From the NCBI GenBank assembly GCA_003666385.1, contig QPIN01000061.1, positions 1 through 64,000 of the forward strand: a stretch of DNA of 64,000 bases. Reading direction: 5' to 3'. The translations under genes were made by a program, and so were the position numbers. Shown here piece by piece: positions 46,213 through 55,599 of the stretch; the stretch's first letter is position 1; each line of letters opens with the position of its first letter. This DNA is from Methylococcales symbiont of Hymedesmia sp. n. MRB-2018 (GTDB lineage: Bacteria; Pseudomonadota; Gammaproteobacteria; Methylococcales; Methylomonadaceae). The notes beneath the pieces were generated by a model. That model saw only the letters and a list, made by a program, of their open reading frames with translations. It made no database searches and was not told the DNA's origin.

Positions 46213-46933
46213 GAAGGTAGCTTTGGTAACGGGAGCTAGTCGTGGAATAGGGCGAGCTATTGCAGAACAATTAGTTGCTGATGGTTTTTTTGTTATTGGA
46301 ACAGCCACCAGTGATGGTGGGGCCGATTCTGTTTCTGCTTATTTATCGAGTAACGGTCAGGGGCTGAAGTTAAATGTTACTGATGCTGAGTCAATTGCAG
46401 GTGTCATTAAACAAATTGGTAAAAATTTTTCTGCACCTGCTGTACTGGTGAATAATGCAGGTATTACCCGCGATAATTTACTTATGAGAATGAAAGACGA
46501 AGAGTGGGATGATATTATCAATACCAATTTGGGGTCTATCTTTCGTATGAGTAAAGCGGTATTGCGTGGCATGATGAAAGCTAAAACAGGGCGTATTATC
46601 AATATTTCTTCAGTCGTTGGTGCAACAGGTAATGCAGGACAAACTAATTATGCGGCATCAAAAGCGGGTATGGTTGGGTTTGCTAAGTCAATGGCTAAAG
46701 AAGTAGGATCTCGTAATATTACTATTAATACAGTAGCTCCCGGTTTTATTGATACGGATATGACCAAAGAATTGGCTGATGAGCATAAGAATGCATTGAT
46801 GAGCTCAATCGCGTTAGGTCGTTTAGGTGATCCCAAAGAAATTGCCTATGCGGTTTCATTTTTAACTTCTGAAGGTGCCTCCTATATAACAGGTGAAACA
46901 ATTCACGTCAATGGTGGCATGTTTATGTCATAG
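46205..46933 (+). CDS. fabG: 3-oxoacyl-ACP reductase
   Basis: 242 residues, short-chain dehydrogenase. The cofactor site is LVTGASRGIGRAIAEQL near residue 6, NNAGIT is near 82, and the catalytic Ser-Tyr-Lys is in INISSVVGATGNAGQTNY followed by AASKAG near 133-155. It reduces beta-ketoacyl-ACP with NADPH. Confidence 0.97.
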   Translation: MDKKVALVTGASRGIGRAIAEQLVADGFFVIGTATSDGGADSVSAYLSSNGQGLKLNVTDAESIAGVIKQIGKNFSAPAVLVNNAGITRDNLLMRMKDEEWDDIINTNLGSIFRMSKAVLRGMMKAKTGRIINISSVVGATGNAGQTNYAASKAGMVGFAKSMAKEVGSRNITINTVAPGFIDTDMTKELADEHKNALMSSIALGRLGDPKEIAYAVSFLTSEGASYITGETIHVNGGMFMS

Positions 46934-46935
46934 TG

Positions 46936-46965
46936 TTGTGCCTTTGTATTGATTTCAAGTATAAT
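46936..46965 (+). promoter_or_regulatory. Promoter upstream of acpP
   Basis: -35 TTGTGC (46936-46941), 18-base spacer, -10 TATAAT (46960-46965), a consensus -10. It gives acpP its own promoter inside the fab cluster, as known in E. coli, where ACP must be made in large amounts. Confidence 0.6.
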
Positions 46966-47073
46966 TCCATCCAGTCTCTGGGTTAGCCAGTGGCGGATTC
47001 TAATAATTTTAATAACGCAATACAGTCTAGTGTATTCAATAGCGGGCACTGGCTTTGTATGAGGAAAAATAGT

Positions 47074-47307
47074 ATGAGTAACATTGAAGAGCGAGTAAAA
47101 AAGATTGTTGCAGAACAGTTGGGTGTTAAAGATGACATCGCAAATGATTCATCTTTTGTAGATGATTTAGGTGCTGATTCTCTTGATACAGTAGAACTCG
47201 TTATGGCACTTGAAGAAGAATTTGAATGTGAAATTCCAGACGAAGAAGCTGAAAAAATAACGACTGTTCAGCTTGCTATTGATTATATTAATACTAATTT
47301 GGATTAA
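47074..47307 (+). CDS. acpP: Acyl carrier protein
   Basis: 77 residues from ATG 47074, with GAGGA 8 bases upstream; an upstream in-frame start would add 28 residues not found in ACPs. The phosphopantetheine Ser is in [14 protein letters not shown] near residue 37. The protein is strongly acidic, as expected. It carries the growing acyl chain for the Fab enzymes around it. Confidence 0.97.
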   Translation: MSNIEERVKKIVAEQLGVKDDIANDSSFVDDLGADSLDTVELVMALEEEFECEIPDEEAEKITTVQLAIDYINTNLD

Positions 47308-47318
47308 TATATTTATTT

Positions 47319-47371
47319 CTAGTGGGTGATCTCTCATCCGCTAGAACTATTTCTTAGATTATTTTAAGAAA
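47319..47371 (+). terminator. Two hairpins between acpP and fabF
   Basis: 47319-47344: CTAGTGGGTGA pairs with TCATCCGCTAG (11 pairs including GU, TCTC loop). 47350-47371: TTTCTTA pairs with TAAGAAA. Neither has a strong T run directly after it. They may stop part of the transcripts after acpP or stabilise its message. Confidence 0.45.
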
Positions 47372-47415
47372 TCCCTCCTATTTTTGCTTACATATGTTTC
47401 TAACAGGTCATTACT

Positions 47416-48660
47416 TTGAGTGAACGTCGAGTTGTAATTACTGGATTAGGTGCAGTGACACCTTTAGCTAATAACGTTACAGATACTTGGAATGGTATTA
47501 TCAACGGTAAAAGTGGTATAGGTACTATTGATTCCTTTGATATTTCGCTCTTTGCAACGACTTTTGGCGGAGTCATTAGGGATTTTGATATCAGCGAATA
47601 TTTTCCCGCCAAAGATGCAAAGAGAATGGATGGGTTTATCCATTACGGTCTTGCAGCAGGTTGTCAGGCGATTGATGATTCTGGTATAGAAGTGACGGAG
47701 CAAAATGCCGAACGAATAGGTATAGCGATTGGAGCGGGTATTGGTGGTATAACGGGTATTGAAGAATGTTATGCAAGCTATAAAAAAAGTGGCCCTCGCA
47801 GGATTTCCCCTTTCTTTGTGCCTGGTAACATCATCAATATGATTTCGGGCAATTTGTCGATTAAATATGGCATGAAAGGGCCTAATTTTGCTATTGTCAC
47901 TGCTTGTGCCACAGGTACGCATAATATTGGCGATGCTTCACGGTTAATCAAATATGGTGATGCCGATGTGATGGTTGCAGGTGGAGCCGAACGATGTACT
48001 ACTTCACCAACAGCAATGGGTGGTTTTGCATCTGCAAAAGCCTTATCACGTAGAAATGATGATCCTCAGCATGCCAGTCGCCCTTGGGATAAAGATAGAG
48101 ATGGTTTTGTATTAAGTGACGGTGCAGGTGTGGTTGTTCTTGAGGAGTTGGAACATGCAAAAGCACGTGGTGCCAAAATTTATGCAGAAGTTGTCGGTTA
48201 TGGTATGAGTGGAGATGCTCATCACATGACCACACCTTCTGTTGGTGGTGAAGGTGCTGCTCGATGTATAAGAAATGCCTTGCGTGATGCAAAATTGAAT
48301 GCTGATCAAGTAGATTACATTAATGCCCATGGTACATCTACACCCGCAGGTGATGTGTGTGAAACACAGGCAATGAAATCTGCATTAGGTGATCATGCTT
48401 ATAAAGTTGCGGTCAGCTCAACAAAATCCATGATTGGACATTTACTAGGTGCTGCAGGTGGTGTTGAGGCTGTTTTTTCAGCATTAGCTTTAAAGCACCA
48501 AATTGCTCCTCCCACTATTAACTTAGACACACCAGACCCTGAATGCGACTTGGATTATGTGCCTCATACAGCGAGAGAGATGAAAATGGATATTGCCATT
48601 TCTAATTCTTTTGGCTTTGGCGGAACTAATGGATCATTAGTGTTTAAGCACTACGAATAG
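47416..48660 (+). CDS. fabF: Beta-ketoacyl-ACP synthase II
   Basis: 414 residues. The start appears to be TTG 47416, giving [20 protein letters not shown]; no ATG fits. The triad is Cys in [13 protein letters not shown] near residue 164, His in [11 protein letters not shown] near 304 and His in [10 protein letters not shown] near 341. It elongates acyl-ACP chains. A 108-base gap with hairpins separates it from acpP. Confidence 0.96.
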   Translation: MSERRVVITGLGAVTPLANNVTDTWNGIINGKSGIGTIDSFDISLFATTFGGVIRDFDISEYFPAKDAKRMDGFIHYGLAAGCQAIDDSGIEVTEQNAERIGIAIGAGIGGITGIEECYASYKKSGPRRISPFFVPGNIINMISGNLSIKYGMKGPNFAIVTACATGTHNIGDASRLIKYGDADVMVAGGAERCTTSPTAMGGFASAKALSRRNDDPQHASRPWDKDRDGFVLSDGAGVVVLEELEHAKARGAKIYAEVVGYGMSGDAHHMTTPSVGGEGAARCIRNALRDAKLNADQVDYINAHGTSTPAGDVCETQAMKSALGDHAYKVAVSSTKSMIGHLLGAAGGVEAVFSALALKHQIAPPTINLDTPDPECDLDYVPHTAREMKMDIAISNSFGFGGTNGSLVFKHYE

Positions 48661-48678
48661 AAATAATAGTGTTTGCTG

Positions 48679-49509
48679 ATGTACCTGCTTAATGGTGAAA
48701 ACAAACAAACATTAGATTTTTCTGATAGAGGGTTTCAATATGGTGATGGGCTATTTGAAACAATTAGCGTTGAAAACGGTATTCCTCTTTTTCTTGATCT
48801 GCATCTTCAGCGCTTAATCACAGATTGCAAAAAACTGCTGATTCCTCCTCCAGATAATCATCTTCTTCAAACAGAAGCTTTTCAACTTGCTAAGGGTGTA
48901 GATTGTGCTGTATTAAAGCTGATTGTCACACGAGGATTGGGTGGGCGTGGATATCGCCAACCTGAAAAAATTTCACCGACTCGTCTTTTTTCTTTACATC
49001 CTTTTCCTGTTTATCCTGAAAATTATTTTCAAAGTGGTATTTCTGCATGTTTTTGTAATGTCCGATTAGGTTTAAACCCCATGCTGACGGGTATTAAACA
49101 TTTGAATCGTCTTGAGCAAGTGATGGCTAGAGCAGAATGGGAAACATTAGATATTCAGGAAGGACTCATGTTGGATTTGAATGAAAATATCATTGAGGGA
49201 ACCATGAGCAATTTTTTTCTTATCAAAGATAATATATTAATGACACCTATTCTTGATTTGTGTGGAGTAGAAGGTGTTTTAAAAAAAATCATAATAAGTT
49301 TAGCTAGGGATCATAATATTGAGGTTGTGGAAAAAAAAATCAGTAAAAATGAGGTGCTGATAGCAGATGAATTATTTGTAACAAATTCAATAATTGATAT
49401 TTGGCCGATTAAAAAAATAGAAAGTAAACGATTTGAAATAGGGGGAGTGACCAAAAAATTACAGTCTTCATACCTAATATTAAAACAAGAGGCTATTCAT
49501 GTGGTTTAG
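48679..49509 (+). CDS. pabC: Aminodeoxychorismate lyase
   Basis: 276 residues from ATG 48679; TTG 48673 is an alternative. PLP fold type IV: RGFQYGDGLFETISVENGIP near residue 15, the PLP lysine in LTGIKHLNRLEQVMARAEW near 138, and NIIEGTMSNFFLI near 173. It makes p-aminobenzoate for folate. It lies between fabF and mltG as in E. coli, overlapping mltG by 11 bases. Confidence 0.93.
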   Translation: MYLLNGENKQTLDFSDRGFQYGDGLFETISVENGIPLFLDLHLQRLITDCKKLLIPPPDNHLLQTEAFQLAKGVDCAVLKLIVTRGLGGRGYRQPEKISPTRLFSLHPFPVYPENYFQSGISACFCNVRLGLNPMLTGIKHLNRLEQVMARAEWETLDIQEGLMLDLNENIIEGTMSNFFLIKDNILMTPILDLCGVEGVLKKIIISLARDHNIEVVEKKISKNEVLIADELFVTNSIIDIWPIKKIESKRFEIGGVTKKLQSSYLILKQEAIHVV

Positions 49510-50500
49510 ACTGGGATTTATTGTTTTGTTGTTGATAAGTGCATCTTTTGTAGCGGTGTGGAATGTATATCAACAGGTAATTACAGAAGCTGTAGTTTTA
49601 GAGTACCCTCGGGTCATAGAGATTGCTAAAGGTGATAGTTTTAACAAAATTACTAATAAATTGCTAGAACAGGAGGTTGAGATTAGCCCCCTATGGTTTA
49701 AATTAATTGCTTATGAAAGAAAAATTAGTAATAAACTTAAAGCGGGTGAATATGCGTTAAAAGTTGGCTTAACCATGCCACAAATATTAGCCTTGTTTGT
49801 TGAAGGTAAAACGCGGCAATATTCTATTACTTTTCCTGAGGGCTGGAATTTTAAGCAAATTTTTGAACGAATCCAAAATCACCAATATCTTGAAAAAACA
49901 CTGACAAGTGGTGATTTTAAAACCATAATGTCAAAGCTGGGCTCAGATTATAAGCGCCCTGAAGGTTTGTTTTTTCCTGACACCTATTTTTTTGATAAGA
50001 ATGCTAGCGATTTTTCGTTGTTAAAAATGGCTTATCATAAAATGCAGCGAATTTTAGCAACAGAATGGGATAATAAGGAAAAAGATTTACCATTAAAGAG
50101 TGCCTATGAAGCACTAATCCTGGCTTCGATTATTGAAAAAGAAACTGGAGCAGTAGAAGAGCGACCTCAAATTGCTGGTGTTTTTACCCGTAGACTAAAA
50201 ATAGGCATGTTATTACAGGCAGATCCCACAGTTATATATGGTATGGGAGATGGTTACAAAGGTAATATACGACGTAGTGATTTAAGACGAGCGACGACAT
50301 ATAACACTTATGTTATTAAAGGCTTACCTCCAACACCTATAGCCATGCCAGGCAAAGCGGCTATCAATGCGGCATTACACCCCGAAAAAGGAAAAAGCCT
50401 GTATTTTGTTGCAGAGGGTAAAGGCAGAGGGACGCATATATTTTCTGCAACACTGAGAGCGCATAATAATGCGGTAATAAATATCAAAAGAACCAAGTGA
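49499..50500 (+). CDS. mltG: Endolytic murein transglycosylase
   Basis: 333 residues, YceG-like. An N-terminal membrane helix (residues 2-20) is followed by a LysM-like region (VIEIAKGDSFNKITNKLLEQ). The catalytic Glu is in LILASIIEKETGAVEERPQI near residue 218, and LLQADPTVIYGMG near 240. It cleaves nascent glycan strands at the inner membrane and sets their length. Confidence 0.95.
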   Translation: MWFRLGFIVLLLISASFVAVWNVYQQVITEAVVLEYPRVIEIAKGDSFNKITNKLLEQEVEISPLWFKLIAYERKISNKLKAGEYALKVGLTMPQILALFVEGKTRQYSITFPEGWNFKQIFERIQNHQYLEKTLTSGDFKTIMSKLGSDYKRPEGLFFPDTYFFDKNASDFSLLKMAYHKMQRILATEWDNKEKDLPLKSAYEALILASIIEKETGAVEERPQIAGVFTRRLKIGMLLQADPTVIYGMGDGYKGNIRRSDLRRATTYNTYVIKGLPPTPIAMPGKAAINAALHPEKGKSLYFVAEGKGRGTHIFSATLRAHNNAVINIKRTK

Positions 50501-50510
50501 TTGGTAAGCA

Positions 50511-51140
50511 ATGAAACAAGGTCAATTCATAACAGTAGAAGGTGGTGACGGCTCAGGTAAGTCAACGAATTTATCTTTTGTAAAACAATTACTAGAAAAA
50601 AGTAATATAAATATTATTATTACAAGAGAGCCTGGTGGAACAGTTGTTGCCGAAAAAATACGCAAGTTATTACTCGATAAAAATGAAGAAACTATTTCAG
50701 AGCAGGCAGAATTGTTATTAATATTTGCCGCTAGAGCACAGCATATTCATCATGTAATTAAACCCGCTTTAGCACAGGGGAAATGGGTTTTGTGTGATCG
50801 TTTTACGGATTCCACCTATGCCTATCAGGGAGGAGGACGAGGAATGGATGGCAAATTGATTGAATTGCTAGAGCATAAAGTGCAAAGCGGATTAACACCT
50901 GATCTGACATTGTTATTAGATATTCCGGTAATGATCGGTATGAATAGGGTAAAGAAACGTGCCGATCTTGACCGTTTTGAGTCAGAAAAGAAACTTTTTT
51001 TTGAGAAAGTGAGGTCAGCATATTTAACAAGAGCAGAAAATAATCCACAACAAATTAAGGTGATTGATGCCAGTCAGTCATTAAAAAAAGTACAAAAAGA
51101 TATAGTTCAAATTCTTAGCGTGCTTACCGATAGAATATGA
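50511..51140 (+). CDS. tmk: Thymidylate kinase
   Basis: 209 residues. The P-loop is VEGGDGSGKSTNLSFVKQLL near residue 8, TREPGGT near 39, and the DR(F/Y) motif CDRFTDSTYAYQGGGRGMDG near 94. It phosphorylates dTMP to dTDP. It overlaps holB by four bases. Confidence 0.96.
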   Translation: MKQGQFITVEGGDGSGKSTNLSFVKQLLEKSNINIIITREPGGTVVAEKIRKLLLDKNEETISEQAELLLIFAARAQHIHHVIKPALAQGKWVLCDRFTDSTYAYQGGGRGMDGKLIELLEHKVQSGLTPDLTLLLDIPVMIGMNRVKKRADLDRFESEKKLFFEKVRSAYLTRAENNPQQIKVIDASQSLKKVQKDIVQILSVLTDRI

Positions 51141-52138
51141 TGAATGATCTTGAGCAATTATTACCTTGGTTAGATGAATACTGGAACCAACTTGTTCAAG
51201 TTATTAAACAACAACGCATCCCTCAGGCACTATTATTTAGCGGGAATAAAGGTGTAGGAAAACATGTTTTGGCAAGGCGTTTTGCACAAGCCTTACTTTG
51301 TTTGTCACCTAGCTTGGATGGCAATGGTTGTGGACAATGCCGAAGGTGTAAATTATTTCTGGCGGGTACACATCCAGATTATAAAATGCTTGCACCCGAT
51401 GAAACAGGTAAAGCAATTACGGTATCAATGGTTCGGCAACTAACAACACAATTATCGTTAAAACCCCAATTTGATGGGCAGCGAGTAGTTATTATTAATC
51501 CTGCGGATAAATTAAATAATGCGGCGGCTAATGCCTTTTTGAAATATTTGGAAGAGCCGACAGAACGAACCACACTTATTCTTATCGCCGAAAAGCCAAC
51601 TAAGCTGCCAGCGACTATCTGTAGTCGCTGTCAAAAGTTATTTATTTCAACCCCAAACCAAAGTGATATTGAACCTTGGTTAAAAAAGCATGGTTTGTTA
51701 GAAAACAGCAAGATCATATTAAGTTTATCAAAAGGATCGCCTCTTTTAGTTCAGCAGTTTTCAGAAAATACGACTTTAGAGTTGAGACAACAATGTTTTG
51801 TTAACTGGAAAAAATTAAGTTTAGCAAAAACAAACGCTGTTGAAATTGCCGCTGTTTGGTGCAAGCTTGAAAAAATTGAAGTGGAGTATTTGTTGTTTTG
51901 GATAACTAGCTGGGTGATGGATATAATCAAATTGGCACATATTTGTCAGTCTGAGAAACTATATAATCCAGATTTGTTAGCAGACTTGCAAGAAATGACA
52001 CAAAAGCTAGACTTAAAGTGTTTATATAAATACTATGATTTTTTATTACTTAGCCAAAAACAACTAGATACACAAATAAATAAACAGCTTATGTTTGAAG
52101 AAATCTTAATCCAATGGTCGGCACTGAATAAAAAATAA
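51137..52138 (+). CDS. holB: DNA polymerase III subunit delta'
   Basis: 333 residues. The Walker A-like FSGNKGVGKHVLARRFAQAL lies near residue 35. The zinc cysteines are in CGQCRRCKLFLAGTHPDY near 60, and KYLEEPTERTTLILI near 135. The arginine finger is seen in ATICSRCQ. It is the clamp-loader stator that works with the dnaX product at 57517. The tmk-holB-pilZ-tatD order is the Pseudomonas type. Confidence 0.92.
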   Translation: MMNDLEQLLPWLDEYWNQLVQVIKQQRIPQALLFSGNKGVGKHVLARRFAQALLCLSPSLDGNGCGQCRRCKLFLAGTHPDYKMLAPDETGKAITVSMVRQLTTQLSLKPQFDGQRVVIINPADKLNNAAANAFLKYLEEPTERTTLILIAEKPTKLPATICSRCQKLFISTPNQSDIEPWLKKHGLLENSKIILSLSKGSPLLVQQFSENTTLELRQQCFVNWKKLSLAKTNAVEIAAVWCKLEKIEVEYLLFWITSWVMDIIKLAHICQSEKLYNPDLLADLQEMTQKLDLKCLYKYYDFLLLSQKQLDTQINKQLMFEEILIQWSALNKK

Positions 52139-52142
52139 AACG

Positions 52143-52496
52143 ATGGCAGAATCATCAGCACCTAGACAGGGAATCCTTTCTTTGTCTATCAAAGATAAAA
52201 ATGCACTTTATGCGGCCTATATGCCGTTTATAATCAATGGTGGTTTGTTTATTCCTACTCAACGTGATTATGAAATGGGCGAGGAGGTTTTTATGTTGCT
52301 TAATTTAATGGAAGAAACAGAAAGACTGCCTATTGCAGGTAAAATAATATGGAAGACACCTGTGGGTGCAGAAGGTTATCGGGCAACAGGTGTAGGCGTG
52401 CAATTTAGTGATCAGGATGGCGGTGCAGCAAGAAATAAGATAGACACATACTTGGTTGGTGCTTTAGAATCTGAAAGGTCTACCCATACGTTTTAA
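52143..52496 (+). CDS. PilZ-domain protein
   Basis: 117 residues. The PilZ fold is seen in FIPTQRDYEMGEEVFMLLNL and GKIIWKTPVGAEGYRATGVG followed by VQFSDQDG. The RxxxR motif that binds cyclic di-GMP is absent at the N-terminus, as in Pseudomonas PilZ itself, which does not bind it and works through PilB and FimX in type IV pilus assembly. No pilus genes are nearby. Confidence 0.88.
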   Translation: MAESSAPRQGILSLSIKDKNALYAAYMPFIINGGLFIPTQRDYEMGEEVFMLLNLMEETERLPIAGKIIWKTPVGAEGYRATGVGVQFSDQDGGAARNKIDTYLVGALESERSTHTF

Positions 52497-52514
52497 GTTC
52501 ACTGAATTAAATTA

Positions 52515-53312
52515 ATGTTTATAGATTCCCATTGTCATCTGGATAGAATTGACCTTATACCCTATCAAAATAATTTCGATCTGTTTATGCAAGAAGTCAA
52601 GCGTTGCGAGATTGAACATATGCTTTGTATTTCAATTGATTTGGAAGCGTATCCTGCCATGGTTGACCTTGTTAAAAACTACCCATCAATATCATTGTCT
52701 GTAGGCGTTCATCCCAATGAAAGTGAGGGTAAGAATCCTTCCGTTGATGACTTGCTAAAATTAGGAAAAAACCCCAAGGTGATCGCGATAGGTGAAACGG
52801 GTTTGGATTATTTTCGGAGTGAAGGTGATCTTGAGTGGCAACATCAGCGATTTCATAATCATATAGAAGTGGCTAAACTGTTAAATAAACCTTTGATTAT
52901 TCATACTAGAGAAGCAGGACAGGATTCATTGGATGTTTTAAAAGAACAAGGCGCGGATCAGGTAGGTGGAATCATTCATTGTTTTACTGAAGATTGGGCT
53001 TATGCAAAAAAAGCATTGGATTTGGGTTTTTATATTTCTTTTTCAGGTATTGTGACATTTAAAAATGCTCAGGAAATTAAGGATGTGGCAAAGAAAGTGC
53101 CTGCGGATCGATTTTTAATTGAAACAGATTCTCCTTATTTGGCACCTGTCCCTTATAGAGGTAAACCTAATTATCCTCTGTATATTTCTCATGTTGCAGA
53201 ACATATTGCTGAATTACGCAATACCACGGTAGAGGAAATAGCCAGATTTTCAACAGAAAATTTCCAGACATTATTCAAATTAAACAAAGACTGTCAGCCG
53301 ATAAATTCATAA
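52515..53312 (+). CDS. tatD: TatD-family metal-dependent hydrolase
   Basis: 265 residues. The metal sites appear in order: FIDSHCHLDRID near residue 2, AIGETGLDYFR near 91, PLIIHTREAG near 129, GIIHCFTE near 153 and LIETDSPYLAPVPYRGKPN near 203. TatD/YcfH proteins are 3'-5' DNA exonucleases or deacylases; the substrate is not clear from sequence. Last gene of the fab-holB-pilZ run. Confidence 0.92.
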   Translation: MFIDSHCHLDRIDLIPYQNNFDLFMQEVKRCEIEHMLCISIDLEAYPAMVDLVKNYPSISLSVGVHPNESEGKNPSVDDLLKLGKNPKVIAIGETGLDYFRSEGDLEWQHQRFHNHIEVAKLLNKPLIIHTREAGQDSLDVLKEQGADQVGGIIHCFTEDWAYAKKALDLGFYISFSGIVTFKNAQEIKDVAKKVPADRFLIETDSPYLAPVPYRGKPNYPLYISHVAEHIAELRNTTVEEIARFSTENFQTLFKLNKDCQPINS

Positions 53313-53316
53313 TTGG

Positions 53317-53397
53317 GTTGTAGCGTTGGTAAGAGAGCTAGAGTGTGAGGGGAAAATTGAGCGAGTTCCCAGTACTAAACATTGGCGTTTAAAATAA
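53317..53397 (+). pseudogene. Tail of a winged-helix-like protein (relic)
   Basis: The frame VVALVRELECEGKIERVPST then KHWRLK ends at TAA 53395-53397, overlapping the yafQ end by 9 bases. The pattern (helix, EGKIERV, hairpin) looks like the last third of a winged helix domain. There is no start before tatD ends. I cannot name the parent family. Confidence 0.35.
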
Positions 53398-53658
53398 ATC
53401 ACTGTGATATCCAAGCCTAGCCAATTGGAGTTCGTCAGAATTTGCTTTATAAATTAATAGTAAGTCTGGCTTTATATGGCATTCATGAAATTTTGCCCAA
53501 TCGCCAGATAACGCATGATCTTTATATTTTTTATCAAGGATTAAGTTTTTTTCTAGAGTGGAAATTACTTCAAATATGGTTTTTAAATCTGGTAATGGTA
53601 AGTTTTGTACTTTTTTAAAATCTTTTTTGAACTGGTTTGTGTATCTAATTTTAAGCAT
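53389..53658 (-). CDS. yafQ: YafQ-family mRNA interferase toxin
   Basis: 89 residues of the RelE fold. YafQ features: MLKIRYTNQFKKDFKKVQNL at the start, the DHALSGDWAKFHECHIKPDL segment near residue 47 and LLIYKANSDELQLARLGYHS near 68. The catalytic histidines of YafQ (HxxxxW, HxHxxP) can be matched, so the toxin looks intact. YafQ cleaves mRNA in the ribosome at AAA-type codons. Encoded after the antitoxin with an 8-base overlap. Confidence 0.92.
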   Translation of the reverse strand: MLKIRYTNQFKKDFKKVQNLPLPDLKTIFEVISTLEKNLILDKKYKDHALSGDWAKFHECHIKPDLLLIYKANSDELQLARLGYHSDLF

Positions 53659-53926
53659 TGCTTAGTTTAACCTGAAGGTCATTAAAAAGTTCAGCCGCAT
53701 TATCCACTGTATGTCCATTGCCCTTTTCAAGCTCTTGAATAGCTTGTATTGTAATAGGGTTCGGTTGTTTAGCTTTTAGTTCAAATGGAATCCCACCATA
53801 GTTGATAACTGCTTTTGCAAATAGTTTTATGGCTTGAGATGGGCTTAGTCCTATTCCTTCACAAACATGAGCAAACTGTGTTTTCATGTCGTGATCAATG
53901 CGTGTGCTAATAATGTCTGTTTTCAT
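53651..53926 (-). CDS. dinJ: DinJ/RelB-family antitoxin
   Basis: 91 residues. It has an N-terminal ribbon-helix-helix (KTDIISTRIDHDMKTQFAHV, then CEGIGLSPSQAIKLFAKAV) and the RelB/DinJ IPFELKAKQPNPITIQAI segment near residue 52. It would bind YafQ and repress the operon together with it. A 14-bp palindrome lies 43 bases upstream. Confidence 0.92.
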   Translation of the reverse strand: MKTDIISTRIDHDMKTQFAHVCEGIGLSPSQAIKLFAKAVINYGGIPFELKAKQPNPITIQAIQELEKGNGHTVDNAAELFNDLQVKLSNA

Positions 53927-53969
53927 TTTTGTACTCTAAAGTAGTTTTTATTGAACACAATTGTAATAC

Positions 53970-53983
53970 AAATACATGTATTT
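53970..53983. promoter_or_regulatory. Operator-like palindrome for dinJ-yafQ
   Basis: AAATACATGTATTT is a perfect palindrome located just upstream of dinJ, where ribbon-helix-helix antitoxins bind to autoregulate. Binding is inferred from position and symmetry. Confidence 0.55.
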
Positions 53984-54009
53984 TGGTGTTAATAGTTGAA
54001 ACTCATATA

Positions 54010-55440
54010 ATCGGGTAGCCAAGGGTCTCTCACCCTCCAGCCCCCACAACACCCTGCGTGCGGCTCCGCACAGGGGGTTTCACTAACCGTAGTGATACTT
54101 AATCCAGCCATCTCTTAATGAGTATAGCCCTTGCTTTTCCAGATATTCTTTTCCTAACCCCTTATTAATACAAGGGGTTTTTGCGTTTCTCCAGTAGGAT
54201 TTACTGCTTAATCCAGCTAAAATTGCAGCCTGTTTTTCAATCCCTAATTTCATTAGCTTGCGTATTTTCGTCCGTGGTTTTCGCCACTGCTTCCAATAAC
54301 ACATCCTAATTCTGCACCTTATCCAGCCGTCTAATTCAACGGTTTGTTGATATTGATTCGCTATGCCAAAGTAGTTTATCCAGTCTCGTAAATAAATACT
54401 TAACTTTTGGATTTTGACTTGCATTGACACGCCCCATGTTCGATTGCTCAGTTCTCGCACTCGGTGTTTGAACTTTTCCAAACTTTTGGGATGCCAAACA
54501 ATAGTTTTGCCTTTAAAGCTGAAGCCTAAAAACTTGGAAAGAATTTTGACAGGTCAATATCAACTGCAATCTGGCGTTTTTGTTGACAAAATCCTTGGAC
54601 TTCTTGCACCGCATGTTTCGCGGATAAGTTAGGTCGAAACCCTAACTATGTTGAGAAAATGTGCGGTCGAACAAGGGACTTAGGACTTGTACAATCGACT
54701 GTTGTATCAAGCAGTCTAACACGGTGGGAATACCTAATATGCGTTTAGAACCGTCATCTTTTGGAATGCGGGCTTAGCTTAAGGCTGGGGACGATAGCGA
54801 CCACTGAGTATTTCAGCTTTAATAGTGTGCCACTGCGGACGCATTATCTCGGCAAAATCATCAATAGAAACACCGTCTATTCCTGCAACACCTTTGTTTC
54901 TCTTAACTTGTTTCCAAGCCTCGTGAACATTGACGGTTGCTACTACCTGATTTAACAAGTTTTCATTTAAGGCTGGGGTTTTGTTTGCCCGCTGATAATG
55001 ACCTTCTTCTGTCGGAAAATGTGGCTTATTCAAGTTAAACACTCCTCTTACCTTAGTTAATGTTTAGCCGCAACACCTAAGTCCCAACCATTACGATGGG
55101 CGTTTGCACCTATGACTTCTGCTGATTTCTGCTTAAACAATCAGTCCATTGCTGAACTAACCGCCGTCGATTTTCCATCTAATTCGCTCAACTTTGGCTG
55201 ATGGATTCCAAAGAGCCAAGACATTTTCTAACCCTGCGCCTTTTACAGGTTTCTTATCGACTGCCTGTTAAGCAGACCTCCCCAGATAAGAACATGAACT
55301 GTCACGCCACAACCTCATCATTTACGCTATCTCACAGACCTTGGGTTTCGTTATCTTGTGCTAACTCACTTCAGAGACTACGCCTAATATGATATTTCTG
55401 TTCGTAGGCTTGTCGTTTTGCGCTTAGGCTTCCTTCTCAC
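54010..55440 (-). mobile_element. Degenerate group II intron (bacterial class C type)
   Basis: On the minus strand the element begins GTGAGAAGGAAGCC at 55440, matching the GUGYG 5' rule, and ends near CTACCCGAT at 54010. Just before the end is a GC-rich region (GTGCGGAGCCGCACGC near 54060) like domain V/VI of this class. It encloses fragments of a reverse transcriptase-maturase. A 13-bp perfect hairpin lies 9 bases upstream of the 5' end, the kind of target used by class C introns. The ends are estimated within a few bases. Confidence 0.75.
54083..55042 (-). pseudogene. Group II intron reverse transcriptase/maturase, broken and internally deleted
   Basis: The N-terminal part (55042 downward) reads KPHFPTEEGHYQRANKTPAL, then KQVKRNKGVAGIDGVSIDDF. 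A frame break follows near 54780, where RIPKDDGSKRILGIPTVLDC is still readable to about 54640. The C-terminal maturase part, 54481-54083, reads RVRELSNRTWGVSMQVKIQK and MCYWKQWRKPRTKIRKLMKL. The central domain with the YADD catalytic motif is missing. The intron cannot move by its own enzyme. Class C likeness is from the C-terminal motifs. Confidence 0.85.
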
Positions 55441-55449
55441 AAATCCTCA

Positions 55450-55494
55450 AAAATCAAAGGGGTAAGATACAAGAATGAAGTCCCCTTTGATTTT
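55450..55494. terminator. Perfect 13-bp hairpin next to the intron 5' end
   Basis: AAAATCAAAGGGG (55450-55462) pairs perfectly with CCCCTTTGATTTT (55482-55494) around 19 bases. It resembles a bidirectional terminator. It lies where class C group II introns choose their target. Confidence 0.6.
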
Positions 55495-55599
55495 CTAAAG
55501 ATCGAAACAGTCCTTTGGAGAGTAATAGGAGATAGGCACAAATTGGCTTTTTTACCAAAGGTATGGATAAATAGCCATATCTTTGTTATCCTATAGTTT

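Noticed and set aside
46990-47073. Upstream extension of acpP by 28 codons.
   Set aside because: ACP starts at [10 protein letters not shown] with a good ribosome binding site; the extension covers the acpP leader.
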